From: Penelope pileata
Taxonomy: Eukaryota > Chordata > Aves > Galliformes > Cracidae
Assembly (NCBI GenBank): GCA_013396635.1
Contig: WBMW01005007.1
Location: forward strand, 929,585-993,584
Direction of reading: 5' to 3'
Length of the DNA: 64,000 nt
Position numbers and translations under genes: made by a program. Positions 52,572 to 64,000 of this stretch are shown piece after piece (the first letter of the stretch is position 1; every line of letters begins with the position of its first letter). The notes beneath the pieces are model-generated. The model ran no database searches. It was given only the letters and a program-made list of their open reading frames with translations, and was not told where the DNA came from.

Positions 52572-55500
52572 TGGCTTTAGGCCCACAGGGTCTTGCTTGT
52601 GCCTCAGTCTTTGCTCTGGAACGCATGAAAGTGGATACAGGAGTGAGAAGGCAGAACGGAGTTTGTCAGTGAATGCTTTTCATGCACACACAAAGTGCAA
52701 GAGGCTCCAAAACATCCAAGACCAACAGAGAATATTTTCCAAGACATCACGCTCCACAGCAGAATCTTTTGCATACTTCAAGTGTTCATTATGCCCTCTT
52801 CAGTGGTTCCCAAACGTTCTTTCACCTGCAGCCATGGGACAATAGGAACCTGAGGCCCAAAGCCGACCAACTTCTAGGAGTCCTGTAGTTCAGATCTTGA
52901 ACCTTCCTTACTGAGCCTCAGGTGGTGCCTGAGGTGTTACACAGTTTACAGATTTAGTTATTTCTTAGTTCTCAAATACTTAAGAGGTATAAAGAGAACA
53001 AAATCAAACATCTGCCTTTAATGAAACTTCATGCTCTGGAAGAAAAAAAAAAAAAAACTTTCCTGATACATGACAGTCCTCTGACATTTGCTTACATTGC
53101 TTATTTTGCCAATGAAGTTGTTGGCACTGCAACAGTATTTCATAGTGCTACTTAGCCTACTTGAGAAATTAATTTCAGTTGTCTTCAGCTACTAGTCATG
53201 AACTTCAGTTCCATCTGGTTTTATAGGACAGCAAGGACAGCTGACAGCTACACAAGTTTATTGCAATAGAAGCACATCACAGGAGTGCTCACAGTGAGTA
53301 ACATGCCATGCTTCTACTATTTCCCTACCAAGTTATTCCCTTATGAAAAACAAACAAACCATCTATTCTGCATTTCTGGAACTTTTTAGGGGAGGGGCTA
53401 GGTATCATTTTGGGGAGCTCTTTTCCCTTAGTTTAACTATAGTGAGGATGAAATAAGTAGTTTAAACTGCTGAATAGCAATTTCAACAGAATTGCCAGTT
53501 CATGTGAATTACCTAACCCCTGTGGCATATTTACTAACCAATCAAAGTATTTTCTTCAGACAAAGCAGTGCAATACATTTAAATGAAAATAAGGATAACT
53601 ACAACACAAGACACACAATAAGAGATTTGTGCACAGCATGGAAAGTATCTTATAAGTAAGAAAATTATGCTCATGGTTTACAGTGCTGAATTTTCAAAGT
53701 AATATAGCATATTTATCACTTGCTACAGTACAGTTATTTCCAACAACTTAATGAAAAACCTCCAGTTATAAGCGCTAGCTGCTGTTGGACTCACTGGGAG
53801 TAAAAAAATTAATCTAGGCAAAGTACTTGAAAAAACATGCGTATTCTATCAGAGTAGATCTTTTATCACAGTCTTAACCATAAAGAACACTTACTGAAAC
53901 ATATATTACAATCCTACAAGAAAATTCAGTTCAATAACTTCTGGGTTTCATCAGAAGGATAGATGAAGCATATCACAGCTGCCAGAAAAAGTTACAGGAC
54001 AAGGCACAAATACCAGCTGAACAGAAAGGATTTATAAATACCCTGAGAAATAACTTCTTATGCCCTCAGACTGGTGTTAAAGATTCTTTTATTAGCATGC
54101 TTACAAAGTCTTCCTCTTGGTTTTCTCCACACCCAGAACACCATAAGAGATTATGCTTCAGAATCTGACATATATCCCAACACAGGGTAAACAGTATTGC
54201 ATAAAATGTCTCTGCATCCTTTTCAAAAGGGTACTGTCCTTTGGTCTTTTTTTTTTCCCATTAAAACTGACTTATGAATTGACAAGAAGTCACCTTCTCA
54301 AAACTCTGTCCTGACAATTTCTGCAAAAGTACCTGTGAATTGACATTGCCAGAACCTTTTCATGCTGCTCTTCCTTCTAGCTTGTTATTTCATATATTTA
54401 CATAAGAACCTTTACTGACTTCTTGAGTAAGGATAAAATAAGATTTAATTCCTCTTCAAATCTCATTTTCCACCTGCTGACTAAGGATGTGTTGGTACCC
54501 AACAGAACGTACCCGCTGCCAGAGCAGCTACCCAGAGGTTGGGTCTCCACGCACCTCTCTGTGATCCTGTACATTTATAGTTAAGACAATCAACTGCCTA
54601 CAGCAGTAGATTGCTGGGTGCTCCAAAACAGTCCTGGCCCTGCTGTTTCCTTTCCCATCCCAGAGCTGCCGGGAACCAGATTTGTTGGTGGAAATGCTGA
54701 GGAAAGGCACGATGCGTGGAGTTATTCCAGCCTGCAGCAGAAAACCAGTCTTGGCTTGAGGCCCTCTCTGTTTCTCCAGCATCACCACTCCTATCTGGAG
54801 AACAGTTTAGTTTTCCTCAGAAGCACCCAGAGAGATCTTATGGGCTTAGCATGCCCTATTGCAGAGCCAGGTAGGCCTACCACATGGCTGCCTCCCTCCT
54901 AGCTAGCTGTGTTCATCTGACAGGCCTCACACAGCGGGCTCTGCCAAGTCAGGCCTCTTGTAGCTGTGAGAGGTGATCAACCGCAAAGTCTTCTAAAACA
55001 CAAGCAGCATTCATACTGCTGCTAGAAACAAAGCTTTCCTACATTAAATCATCTACGGTGCAAAGACTAATTGTTGTCTGAAGGTAATCTAGGAGAGACC
55101 TTCAGACAAATCCAGCCAGGACCCTCATCTGATTCTTTACTTTCTCTCACTAAAATAAAATCCTCTTTCTCAATCTGCCCTTTTCCCTTTGCTCTCCACT
55201 GCATAGCCATCTTTGACTGTCCTGTCATTCTCCACTAACTGTTTTCAGACATTTGTACAGAAGCAGTTTACTTCCAGGAACTCATTTGCATGACTACTTG
55301 CTTTTCTTCCTGCAGATCTCTGCTAAGTTGAAGTTGCATGTTCAGACAGTAAACCAATCAGCTAGTATGTTGATATGCACAGTTACACAATCCCGACTCA
55401 CCAGTTTAAATTTAGTTTAAATTCACAACCCTTGTACAAAATCAGTGCTATTAAAATGAGGACATCATGGATAAGTTAGTTGTCACAAGTACTTGATAGG

Positions 55501-58500
55501 CAAGGAACAAAACCTGCCTGGCCCAGCAGTTCACAATCACCTCAGTTATTTGTTCAGCCAGGTCCCATCTTCATTCACCCAGTTGTACCACTTCTTGCCC
55601 AGCAAAGGCCAAACATTTGAGATATTATGAAATATAGAGGACATCATGGAGCAAGTGGGGACAATGCAAAGGCAAATAAGAGGCACGCACAGCTGAGAGT
55701 AACATGGAAAGTGAAAGGCATTACACACAGAGAAACATCCAGTGATCTACTCCGGCCCATCCACTCACCTAATAAGTACTGTTCTGGTTTTGGGAAACAG
55801 ACAAGCCTTGCAGGATGAAAATGAAAAGACAATTTTAAGTCTTTCACATTGTTCAAACAAAAGGAGAGTAAAAGTAGATGATATAGGAGTTAAAATAGTA
55901 ATGGTGTAGGTAAGTTAAAATCAGCCACCTGTCCAAGCAATACAAGAATAAGGAGTTGTGCAAGGAAATTGCATGCAAAAAAATCAGAAATAGAGAAGTG
56001 ATCACTATTGTTCTACAGTTAGTGATTAAATTGAAGGTCATTGCGACAGAAGGTGATTTAGCAAAAACATCAAAATTGAAGCAAGTATCAATCTACATTT
56101 TTGACAGCCATACATGACTTGTAGAGATGTCAAGGATAGTCAGACATTGAGAAACAAAAATGACATTATTAAATGCTATTAAAGCTTCACGTTTTATGGT
56201 TTTACATCATTCTGATTACAGATATATGAAGATGGAAAATAGTTCTGTAGAAATAATTATCTGCCCACTGTGCACTTTAACATCTTCAGTTATCTGATGC
56301 TGTCAATCGCTCTGTTAGAGTCAGGACACCAGCAAAGGCAGCACTGGGACCTGTTTTTCCTGCAACGAAAGGGCTCATTCCTTGTCACTGAGGTTTCCCA
56401 TAGCCATGGTCAGTGGCAAACTCAGTGATTCTCAAACAAATTAGAGTTTATAGACCAACAGAGCAACTAGAAAGAAAGGTCGTTATGCTGCAACTAGATT
56501 CACAAACACCAGAAAATTGGAAACCACAGATCTGCATGCTGTACTCTACGAAGTATGCTGGATTTTTGTTTAAACATGAAATTATGGTATGAGGCAGAAA
56601 GGATTTGGGGGAAAAAAAATGTTTTTAACTTACAAATTCATTAAATCTTCCCCAGCTTAAAAAAAAAATGCATAATATCATTGGCTTAAACATCATGACA
56701 GCTCTTGCTATCCAGTTAAAATAAGAACAGTGGCATCCAAAGCGAAAAATCAAGCCCAGAGCTGAAGTGATTGAAGTGATGAATTCTGCCTTGGAATGGC
56801 AAGAATAAAAACAGGTTCCTATTGGGTCCTGGTTTTGGTGGTAGCTTTTTTGTTGATGTTGTTGTCTATCTATTTATTTATTTGTCGTTGTTTGGTTGCT
56901 TGGTTTGTTTCATCTCTTACTATTTTGATGGAAACTTTCAATTATACTGAGCTTCTTTTATAGACTGCAAATTTTTGTGTATTACCTTCAACTACAGATA
57001 CAAGAACTATAACCAACAAATTATTTCAATTCAGAAATTGAATGAAAAAAGTCCTGTTTTTTTTTTTTTTTGAAATATTATCAATAATATTTTCCTTGAA
57101 TTTTGGCTGAAATCTCCCCAATTCCACAGAGAAAAGAGGTTAACTTGAGTCTGGATAGCCTACATCCTGGCTAACTAGCACAGATGGCAGCATGGCTTAG
57201 AGCCCAGGATCCACTTTAATCTGAGTTAGCACCTGCTTATTTTGTAGAAAGCATGCAAGTGAAATAACACTGACAATCCTCCATTCCCCTTTCTGCAGTC
57301 CCTGTTTGCCCTAGAAGACAGGCTAACTTTCCACATCTGGCTGGGATAACCTTAGAACATCTCAAGTTCGTGGGACATGCATGTGCTCCATTCACATTAT
57401 TGATCAGTACAATAACTACATTTAAAGACAAACAGGTCAACTAAAGTTTAAGGTTACAAACTTGGACTTACAGTACCAGAGATCTGGGTTTCCTGGTCTC
57501 CATTACCTTGGATGAACAAGTTTGGACCTGTAAATTGAAGGGTTTCTGATCAACTCCATGCACAGGTATACCTGTTGCTAGGGTATGGATGTGGACCTGA
57601 TCACACACAGCTTTATGCTCTAAATTTGCACTGCACTATAACGAAAAATGTGGAAAGGTAGCTAAGGCTGAATTTTCAGAGTTATTAAGGCATCAGTTCA
57701 CTGACACCAAGGATGCAATTGATGTCAGCTAGTGGGTGTTCCCCATCTCTGAAAATGGCAGTAGGTGTCCAGCTGTTCAGATGCAGAACTCAGCTGGTCC
57801 ATAAGTGGGAATACCACACAGCCTTCCTCATTTCACATGGCCAAGACACTGCAGCAGGCAGTGCTGGCCAGTTTCAGTCAATCCATGTCTGCCTAGAGGC
57901 TTTTCAAAACGGGCACCCAACTTTCCACACAGGTCCACTTCTCATCTGTGGAGCTCCGTGTAATACATAGAGCATTCAGCTTTATCAAATCAATAGAAGT
58001 ACAGTGAATAATAAACAGAAGTACAGGCAACTGCAAGTGTGCCTACTTCAAATCCTTCAGAAGCTTTCAAGGGGTAAACACACTAAAACCTGACCATATA
58101 CTGCATTACACTGACTTTAACAAGGGAATGAAGTCATACCAACTATAAATTCAATAGAAAATATTAAACCTAAGAAAACAGAATTTCCTAAACATCTGTA
58201 TTGTTTATTGTGCTTATTAAAATAAATCATATCCAGTAGCTTCTAGTTTTTATACCAATATTTACAGATGACTTTCCACCTTCCACTCCCTTACCCTGCT
58301 TTAATCTCCAGTTAAGTATAGCACCTCATAACCTCCAATAAACTTGTCCTTCCAAATGTCTGGCAGGCAGGGAAGTTCTATTCTCTCAGGCTTCATAAAT
58401 ATGGTGCCTGGAAACTCATTATTACAACAATTTTTGTGAATGCTCAAGTTCTAATTCATGACTTCTCTAAAACTGTTTAATGAAACCAAGATGTCTGATA

Positions 58501-59640
58501 GTCAAGTCCTTCTAATGGGCATGAACAACAGATCTTTCACAACCTGTTAGAAGATGTGCCAAGGTTAGTTCCTTTCCTGTGTAATAGAAGCCACAGGAAT
58601 CAAAGTTTCTGATCAAAGTCCAACACCTCAGCACTGCCAAAAGCTGACAAGCCCCTTTCCCCCCTTTCCTGAAAACACTTCTGTAATCACGCTGAATTTT
58701 AATAGGATAACTATCTCTTGGACTCAGGCTGAACTTGGTTGTATTAAACTATGATTAAACCATATGACGGTTGCTACATAGAGCATTACTTCATATATTT
58801 ATTTTTAAAGTGCACTCATTCTTATGCAACCTACTACCACAGTCTAGGTTTTGTTTATACAAAGACATTTTTCCCCCCTCTGTCAGAGACTTTGTACTAA
58901 GCATAAAACAAAATATTCAAGTGGTAAAGTGGCAATTCTGCTGTATTTGCTGAATGTCAGTCCAGAGCATGCATGCTAGATGTAGTGAAGTTATTGTTTC
59001 AACCAGCATAATACAGATTTCAACACTTGGGAACACGTTCTCTTTCATGCCCCTTTATCCTTTTCATGCTATGGAGCTGTGCACAGTAACTGCTCCTAAA
59101 CTTTTCATGGCCACGGTTCTTGACAAATGATCTCCGCTGCAAGATTTCTGCACCAAGGTTTAGGGACTGATATGTAGAAAACGAGCACAGGTCTGGCAAA
59201 GCTTGCTGTTTTGCACTGTAGCTCACAGACAGCACATTTCCAGTGCACTACTGAGGTGAATCCCCCACTGGTGGGATATTTAACCTGAGGACAGGTTAAG
59301 TCTTTAAATCGTGAAAGTGGCCCACAGGAGCCAGCCTTAACAGGATTTTATGTAATCAAAAGAAAGGAGATTTTAATTTAATATTCCACATAACCACTTC
59401 ACACTGCAGTCAGAATGGGGCAAGGAATGGGGAGGAGGAAGGGACACAGGCCAGAAAGTGGCTTTCCACAGTGAAGCTGATGCAGTGCTTCCCGCAGAGC
59501 AGAGCAACAACCACACGCAGGCTGAGTAACACAAGTGTTCTCTGAGTAACTCGTGGGACAAGTGCCATTCCAGTCAGCCAGCTTCCTGCACCAGCAAGGC
59601 ACCAGATTCTCTTAACTAATTTCATGCCACTCAAGATCTT

Positions 59641-59641
<1 letters not shown>

Positions 59642-59680
<39 letters not shown>
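59642..59680. repeat. A39 homopolymer
   Basis: Thirty-nine consecutive A, the longest homopolymer in the window. The preceding 40 bases have no AATAAA or ATTAAA, and no target duplication is visible, so a processed pseudogene or SINE tail is not supported. Length is likely polymorphic or assembly-dependent. Confidence 0.95.
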
Positions 59681-59681
<1 letters not shown>

Positions 59682-60185
59682 CATGGTTTGCGTCAGTTCT
59701 CATACAGACATGTAAAAGTTTGTAGCAGCTTCAAATTTCAAATGTATAGCTAACCTTTAGATGTTATTTAATTAGGTGCACTGGAAGAAGCAGTAGTTCA
59801 ATAGTAACATAGGAGTTGGGACTCCTGACTTTCTTTGCATTACTGATTTAGTGTTCTGTCATAGCAAGTCCCCAGAGTTTGCTCGTGCTTCAGTTACCAG
59901 AAGAAGTAGAACACCATCCAAAATATAACATTTAAAGATTTGCAGAACACCTTGATAGCCTTGTTGAAAAATTCTCTGGAATTACAAATCCCAGGATAGT
60001 TAAGTTCGTGAGTTTCTGGTCACTGCAAAGGAAACATGTCTTGAGTTTAATTCCAGAATTTCTGAGTGTACAAGAGTTCCAAACAGCCACCAGCTTCAGC
60101 CTAAAAGTTTATGGTCTGTTCCTTGAGTGTGCCTAGTTGAACAGTTATCCTAGCCGAATACATGTGTATGGGAAGGGCAGAAGTA

Positions 60186-60747
60186 TGTAGTTCTCTCCTA
60201 AAGTAATGCCTCCTCTTTATTTCCACGGAAACTACAACAGATACAAAGAGCACAATAAAACCACTTGATAGGGCAAATTCTCAGCTACAAAACACTCTTT
60301 TTCAACACAGTCATCACCATTAGCTGTGCATTTAGGCCAGCTGTGAACGAGAGCCTGCATGCCACACTCATGAAAACCTGCACAAACAGAGGTGATCCAC
60401 TGTTCCACAGGTGCTGTGATGGTGTTGCTGAAGCTCACCACCCCTGCCTCTCTCTGCTCACATCCAGTTTGGTCTCCATTAACATTCAGCAAGCGTCAAT
60501 TAATGTCAGTGGGTGCAATTTTCTCTGCATAGAGGAATTCAGTTCCACACCTTTGCTCTGTACATACTTCCACGCCAGATGCCATTTTGTCAGACTGCCC
60601 CTCTGCTGCTATCTGTTGCACAGCAATAAAATGGAATGAGATATTGGTGGGAAGGTTCAACCTCTACTGCCATACCACCAACATCCACCTCTGATGTTGT
60701 GGGCCAATGTAATAAAATTGGAGACATTACTTTTTGAGCAGCCCTTG
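60186..60747 (+). mobile_element. Tc1/mariner non-autonomous element (Galluhop/Mariner1-like), full length
   Basis: The ~562-bp body is flanked by TA on both sides (60184-60185 and 60748-60749), the target duplication of Tc1/mariner elements. Both ends share an inverted terminal repeat: on each, 16 bases separate the TA from AGTAATG, followed by CCTCC on the left and TCTCC on the right (read on the minus strand). The interior shares the landmarks of the 20.4-kb copy and adds GCCATTTTGTCAGACTGCCC, ATATTGGTGGGAAGGTTCAA and TCTGATGTTGTGGGCCAA. It has no transposase-sized frame, so it is an internal-deletion derivative that must have moved using another element's transposase. The 124- and 86-codon frames inside it are chance. 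Resemblance to the chicken Galluhop family is from memory, so the family name is likely but not verified. Confidence 0.92.
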
Positions 60748-60749
60748 TA

Positions 60750-60909
60750 CAATACATCTCGTATAAAGATGTCTAATCACCCACCAAAGCGAAGACAGTG
60801 ACCAGAATATGTAGCCTAAAATGAAGAGTCAGAAGGTCCCTAGTTCACAGAGAAATGTTCTTCATCTCAGGAGGCAGAGAAACAGTTCCAGTTCTTCTGT
60901 TTGAGTCAA
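60750..60909. repeat. Unclassified ~166-bp duplicated sequence, copy B
   Basis: This is the second copy of the sequence at 50592-50757, shorter by six bases. It starts immediately after the TA that forms the right target duplication of the mariner element, with CAATAC in both copies, and ends at GAGTCAA. To the right the two loci differ (TATCAC in A, ATTGCT in B). To the left, neither the mariner nor the sequence beyond it matches the left flank of copy A. Relative to copy A's minus-strand open frame it has a premature TGA and small deletions, so it is non-coding. Confidence 0.88.
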
Positions 60910-63900
60910 ATTGCTGTTAAATGTGTGCCAATGACCTAATTCTGTTTCCTAAAGATGTATTACTTACGCAAGAGAGACCATAACAACCTCTTCACAGCTA
61001 TCCCCAGCCAACTGCAGTTACATATTTGCCATACGTACAGTGCATAGTGAAACTTAACTGTAAGAAAACATACAGAACCCAGTTTAGCAGAGGGATTATA
61101 ATGAGTTAATAGAGCTTCAGTTACTTCTCAATTCAGTAAAAACAAATCTATCAGATTTCATGCCATACGTTTATGGAAATTTTAGCACCTACAGAGAAAT
61201 GAGTTAGCCTCCTGAGGCAGCAATACTTTCAAATTTAAGATGTTATGGAAACATAAAAAGACCATCAATAAATGACAACATAAACCTCTACTCTAGCATA
61301 ATTTTTCTTTTAAACCTATTTTCTTTCACAGCTCTCTCCATTCAGTACTTACTTATATGACCATAATATCCTTTAACTAAACAGGATCTAACAACTTCTA
61401 ATAGTGGAATCACCCCAGTTAATATTTTGAGAGTTTCTATAGGAAGCTTAATTTCCACTGTGTGCTGGGGCTTATGTAAAGAACAGCTCTTGCAAGTCTA
61501 ATGTTTTTTGTTGATTCAGCTGCACAGTGCTGACAGAAAGCCTTACAACTCCCTACCTATGCTGAATTCTCAGCAATGACTAGATAACATTGATGCATAG
61601 CAGAACTGATTACGAAATACCATTCTCTCTGAATTCTCATTTGGGGCAAATCTGGTAAAAGTGCTATTGCATCCTAACCTGACGATACAAACTTTGTATT
61701 TATTTATTTATTTTTACTTCTGTCTACATCTACCTCTACATTGCTGCAGATATACATTGCTGCAGATAGGCAGGAAATCATGGGAGCAAGCAGCAGACTC
61801 CTCCAGATCTGGTGATATTTAATTCCGTTTGGAACAGTCCCAGTCCAGCCAGGGCTTCCAGAACAGGGCTGACACACACCACCTCCCACCAATCGTTGTG
61901 TGGGAGAACACTGTGGGCTTGGACACAAGTGGAGCCAGCTTAATGTCAGAGCATGGTTTGTTTTTTCCTACTCATTATTGGCTTGATATGCTTTCCAGTC
62001 AAGTTCATGAATTTTTCCTACCAACTTCAGTGAGAGGAGAATTTTAAGCCTACAATACTGTGTCACTATTTAAAAAAAAATGCACATAAAGGTAAAACAC
62101 CAAGGCATTATAAACTGGGAAAATGAGGTATTTCTCACTCACTAAATGCAAAAAAAAAAAAACCTTAGATTCACAGAAAGAATTTGGGAAAAAAAAGTTC
62201 TGAAAGTTACAATTTATAATAAAAAGCTGATGTGCATGTGAATGGATTTTACTCCACATGTTGCATCTGAAACGTAGCCAGCACACTATCTCAGCAGACT
62301 AAACTCTCCTCTTGGTCTTTACTCCCTTGTCTCACCGTGATTCCTTTCCCTTTCCATGATTTTACTTGGAAATTCTTCCCAGTGTCATCCTGAGTGAAGT
62401 GGATCATTCTGTCAGCGTTGCTATTTGGCAGGAGCAGGGGGAAAAGTTCGCTCCCCTCGCACTGCTCAAGGGGAGGCAGATTATATCTTTATTGCCAAAG
62501 TGGGCGAAGTTAAAGTCACAACATGTGCTCATGTGCCTAATAATGTTTGTTCACATGATGATCACGCTTCCTAGTAAACTCATTAGAGCATTTTGGCATG
62601 CTTACATCCCTAAGTACATTACAAGGCATCTATGCTTAGAGACTTAAGAGAAATTACCTGCTGTAATGAAAAAACACACTGAGTAGAGAATGGGTTTTCT
62701 GAGTTACTGCCATCAAGAAATAAAAAGTTTTAAAAGAAGAGCTAAAATGCAGCTAAGCCTTGCTCCATACTTGCCTCACAGCCAGAAAGAAAGCAATGCC
62801 TGACCTTGTGGGTAGTGTAACTGTGCAAACCCTGTGCTGCAACCCAAAACTGAAGTGCCAGTAAAAGAGCTTGCCAAATTTGGTGCACAGGACAACTTGG
62901 TTCTCCACAAGATGTATAACTGTCAGGGCTGGATCTTCCTAACCAGTAGTAAACTGCAACGAGTAATGTCTGAACATGAGATGTGCAAATACAGGCTTTT
63001 TAGAATCCTTGTACCAAGTGTTAAAAGCTCAAGTGCTCTCATTCATCATAACTTGGAATGGAAGTTACCATTATTAATGAGGTTTCAAATAGAAAAGCAC
63101 ACCGGCACAGTAAAGAGCGAGGAAGTGGATAAAGACTCCCTATCTGATATACACAAGAGAAGAAGTAAAATTTGTATTACAGAATTAAGAGTGATAAAAC
63201 TGTTTTCCTGCATTTTCTTCAAGTGTGTTACCAGAAGAATACAAAAAAAGGATTGAAGATATTTTCATCATTTTTGTCTATTCTAGAGACCAATCTACCC
63301 TAAAAGTATGTCCACACATTTATGCAAAATTCCACATATGCCAAACCCTAACACATTGTTTTTCCTGTCTCATGCTGGGAGATGTACAAATTCATGGTGA
63401 GTAGAAGATGTTTAACATCATTACATCACATACTTTCCAGATCAGATTTGGTCAAGGATGATTCACGATCACAATTTTCTTGAAATCTTACTCCTCACAA
63501 AGTAACAGTGGCACTGCAGGATGTCTTTCCACATACATACCTATTAAAGTTTCCAGATATACAGAGATGAGCTCGTTAGAAGACATGATAGACAAAGCAT
63601 TCTGAAATGCTTGTTTTCCCATTGTTTAGATGTTACAAGATCAAAATCTGTGAAGAGACTTTCACAGCGAAACATTGTCTGCAACACTTTTTTTTTTTTT
63701 TTTTTTAAAGACAATAAATCTATATATATCAAATTACGGTCTGGTTCTCCAAGATGCCACCTACTTCATTTTGTCAAATCAGAATAACTAAATATCTAAG
63801 AAGTTAAAGCAGCACTGGTATATACTTAAATTTTTAACCTCAGAATTATTATTGATAAAATGTCAACCACATGCTTAGTACTTTGTTGAATTATTATCGG

Positions 63901-64000
63901 CTTACTTAAGTAAAAATTTCCACGTGCATTTTGAAAACTAAGTAGTTGCATGTTACATAAGCTATAGCGCATTACAACTTAAAAAAAAAACCTCTCACAT
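60910..64000. other. Non-coding unique sequence to window end
   Basis: No mobile element is recognised. A TATT repeat is at about 61694-61713, followed by an exact 16-bp tandem duplication at 61737-61768. An A13 run is at 62150-62162 and a T19 run at 63688-63706. A plus-strand frame of 140 codons (62834-63256) resembles no family known to me; it ends in a lysine-rich tail and is kept only as a lead. Confidence 0.6.
61737..61768. repeat. Tandem duplication, 16 bp x 2
   Basis: TACATTGCTGCAGATA is repeated exactly at 61737-61752 and 61753-61768. The lack of mismatch suggests a recent duplication. It sits just after a TATT microsatellite. Confidence 0.95.

Larger units (their letters stand above)
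52499..60185. other. Non-coding unique sequence with long homopolymers
   Basis: The interval has no supported exon. It contains the T35 run at 52532-52566, A15 at 53043-53057, T15 at 57057-57071, TATT/TTTA repeats at about 56870-56885, and the A39 run at 59642-59680. A stretch at about 57725-57770 (GTGGGTGTTCCCCATCTCTG then AAAATGGCA) resembles a decayed amniote interspersed repeat. Open frames are up to 97 codons; those crossing the homopolymers read as poly-phenylalanine and are artefacts. Confidence 0.65.

Noticed and set aside
52528..52845. 105-codon frame starting in the T run
   Set aside because: The start is a poly-phenylalanine artefact of the T35 homopolymer.
60265..60639. 124-codon frame as mariner transposase
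   Set aside because: It lies inside the short mariner derivative but shows no transposase catalytic motif and the element is far too short to encode one.

Overview
This window looks like non-coding (intergenic or deep intronic) DNA from a bird, most likely a galliform close to chicken. By eye the base composition is A+T-rich (estimate, not computed), and recognisable mobile elements are sparse. Those that can be recognised are typical of birds: two 3' ends of CR1 retrotransposons, two copies of a short non-autonomous Tc1/mariner element resembling the chicken Galluhop/Mariner1 family, and one antisense solo LTR of an avian endogenous retrovirus. Two much older fossils also remain: a MIR-type SINE core, and the end of an L2/CR1-superfamily reverse transcriptase. 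No tRNA, rRNA, CRISPR, operon or bacterial-type feature is visible, and I could not support any protein-coding exon. The longest open frames (161, 145 and 140 codons) resemble no family I recognise, and most of them overlap equally open frames on other strands or cross simple repeats.

Layout. 1-9.7 kb: unique non-coding DNA with a pure A/T tract near 4.05 kb. 9.7-9.85 kb: MIR-type fossil. 9.85-13.8 kb: unique DNA with a small CpG-richer patch near 10.3 kb. 13.8 kb: CR1 3' end. 14-20.4 kb: unique. 20.4 kb: truncated mariner. 21.07 kb: polypurine tract. 21.54 kb: a two-base N gap. 22.3-22.6 kb: ancient LINE fossil. 22.6-48.9 kb: a long stretch with no recognisable mobile element apart from simple repeats, a perfect 16-bp palindrome at 28.80 kb and the most GC-rich large open frame at 42.1-42.55 kb. 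48.9 kb: second CR1 3' end. 50.59 kb: copy A of an unclassified ~166-bp sequence. 52.0-52.5 kb: antisense solo LTR followed by a T35 run. 59.64 kb: A39 run. 60.19-60.75 kb: full-length mariner derivative. 60.75-60.91 kb: copy B of the ~166-bp sequence. 61-64 kb: unique.

The most interesting observation is the ~166-bp sequence found twice, 10 kb apart in direct orientation and about 90% identical by hand alignment. Its homology starts exactly at the TA dinucleotide that forms the right target-site duplication of the mariner element beside copy B. It is either an unnamed interspersed repeat or the trace of a mariner-associated duplication. There are no genes here whose joint action could be described; any function would lie in regulatory DNA or non-coding transcripts that sequence reading alone cannot prove.
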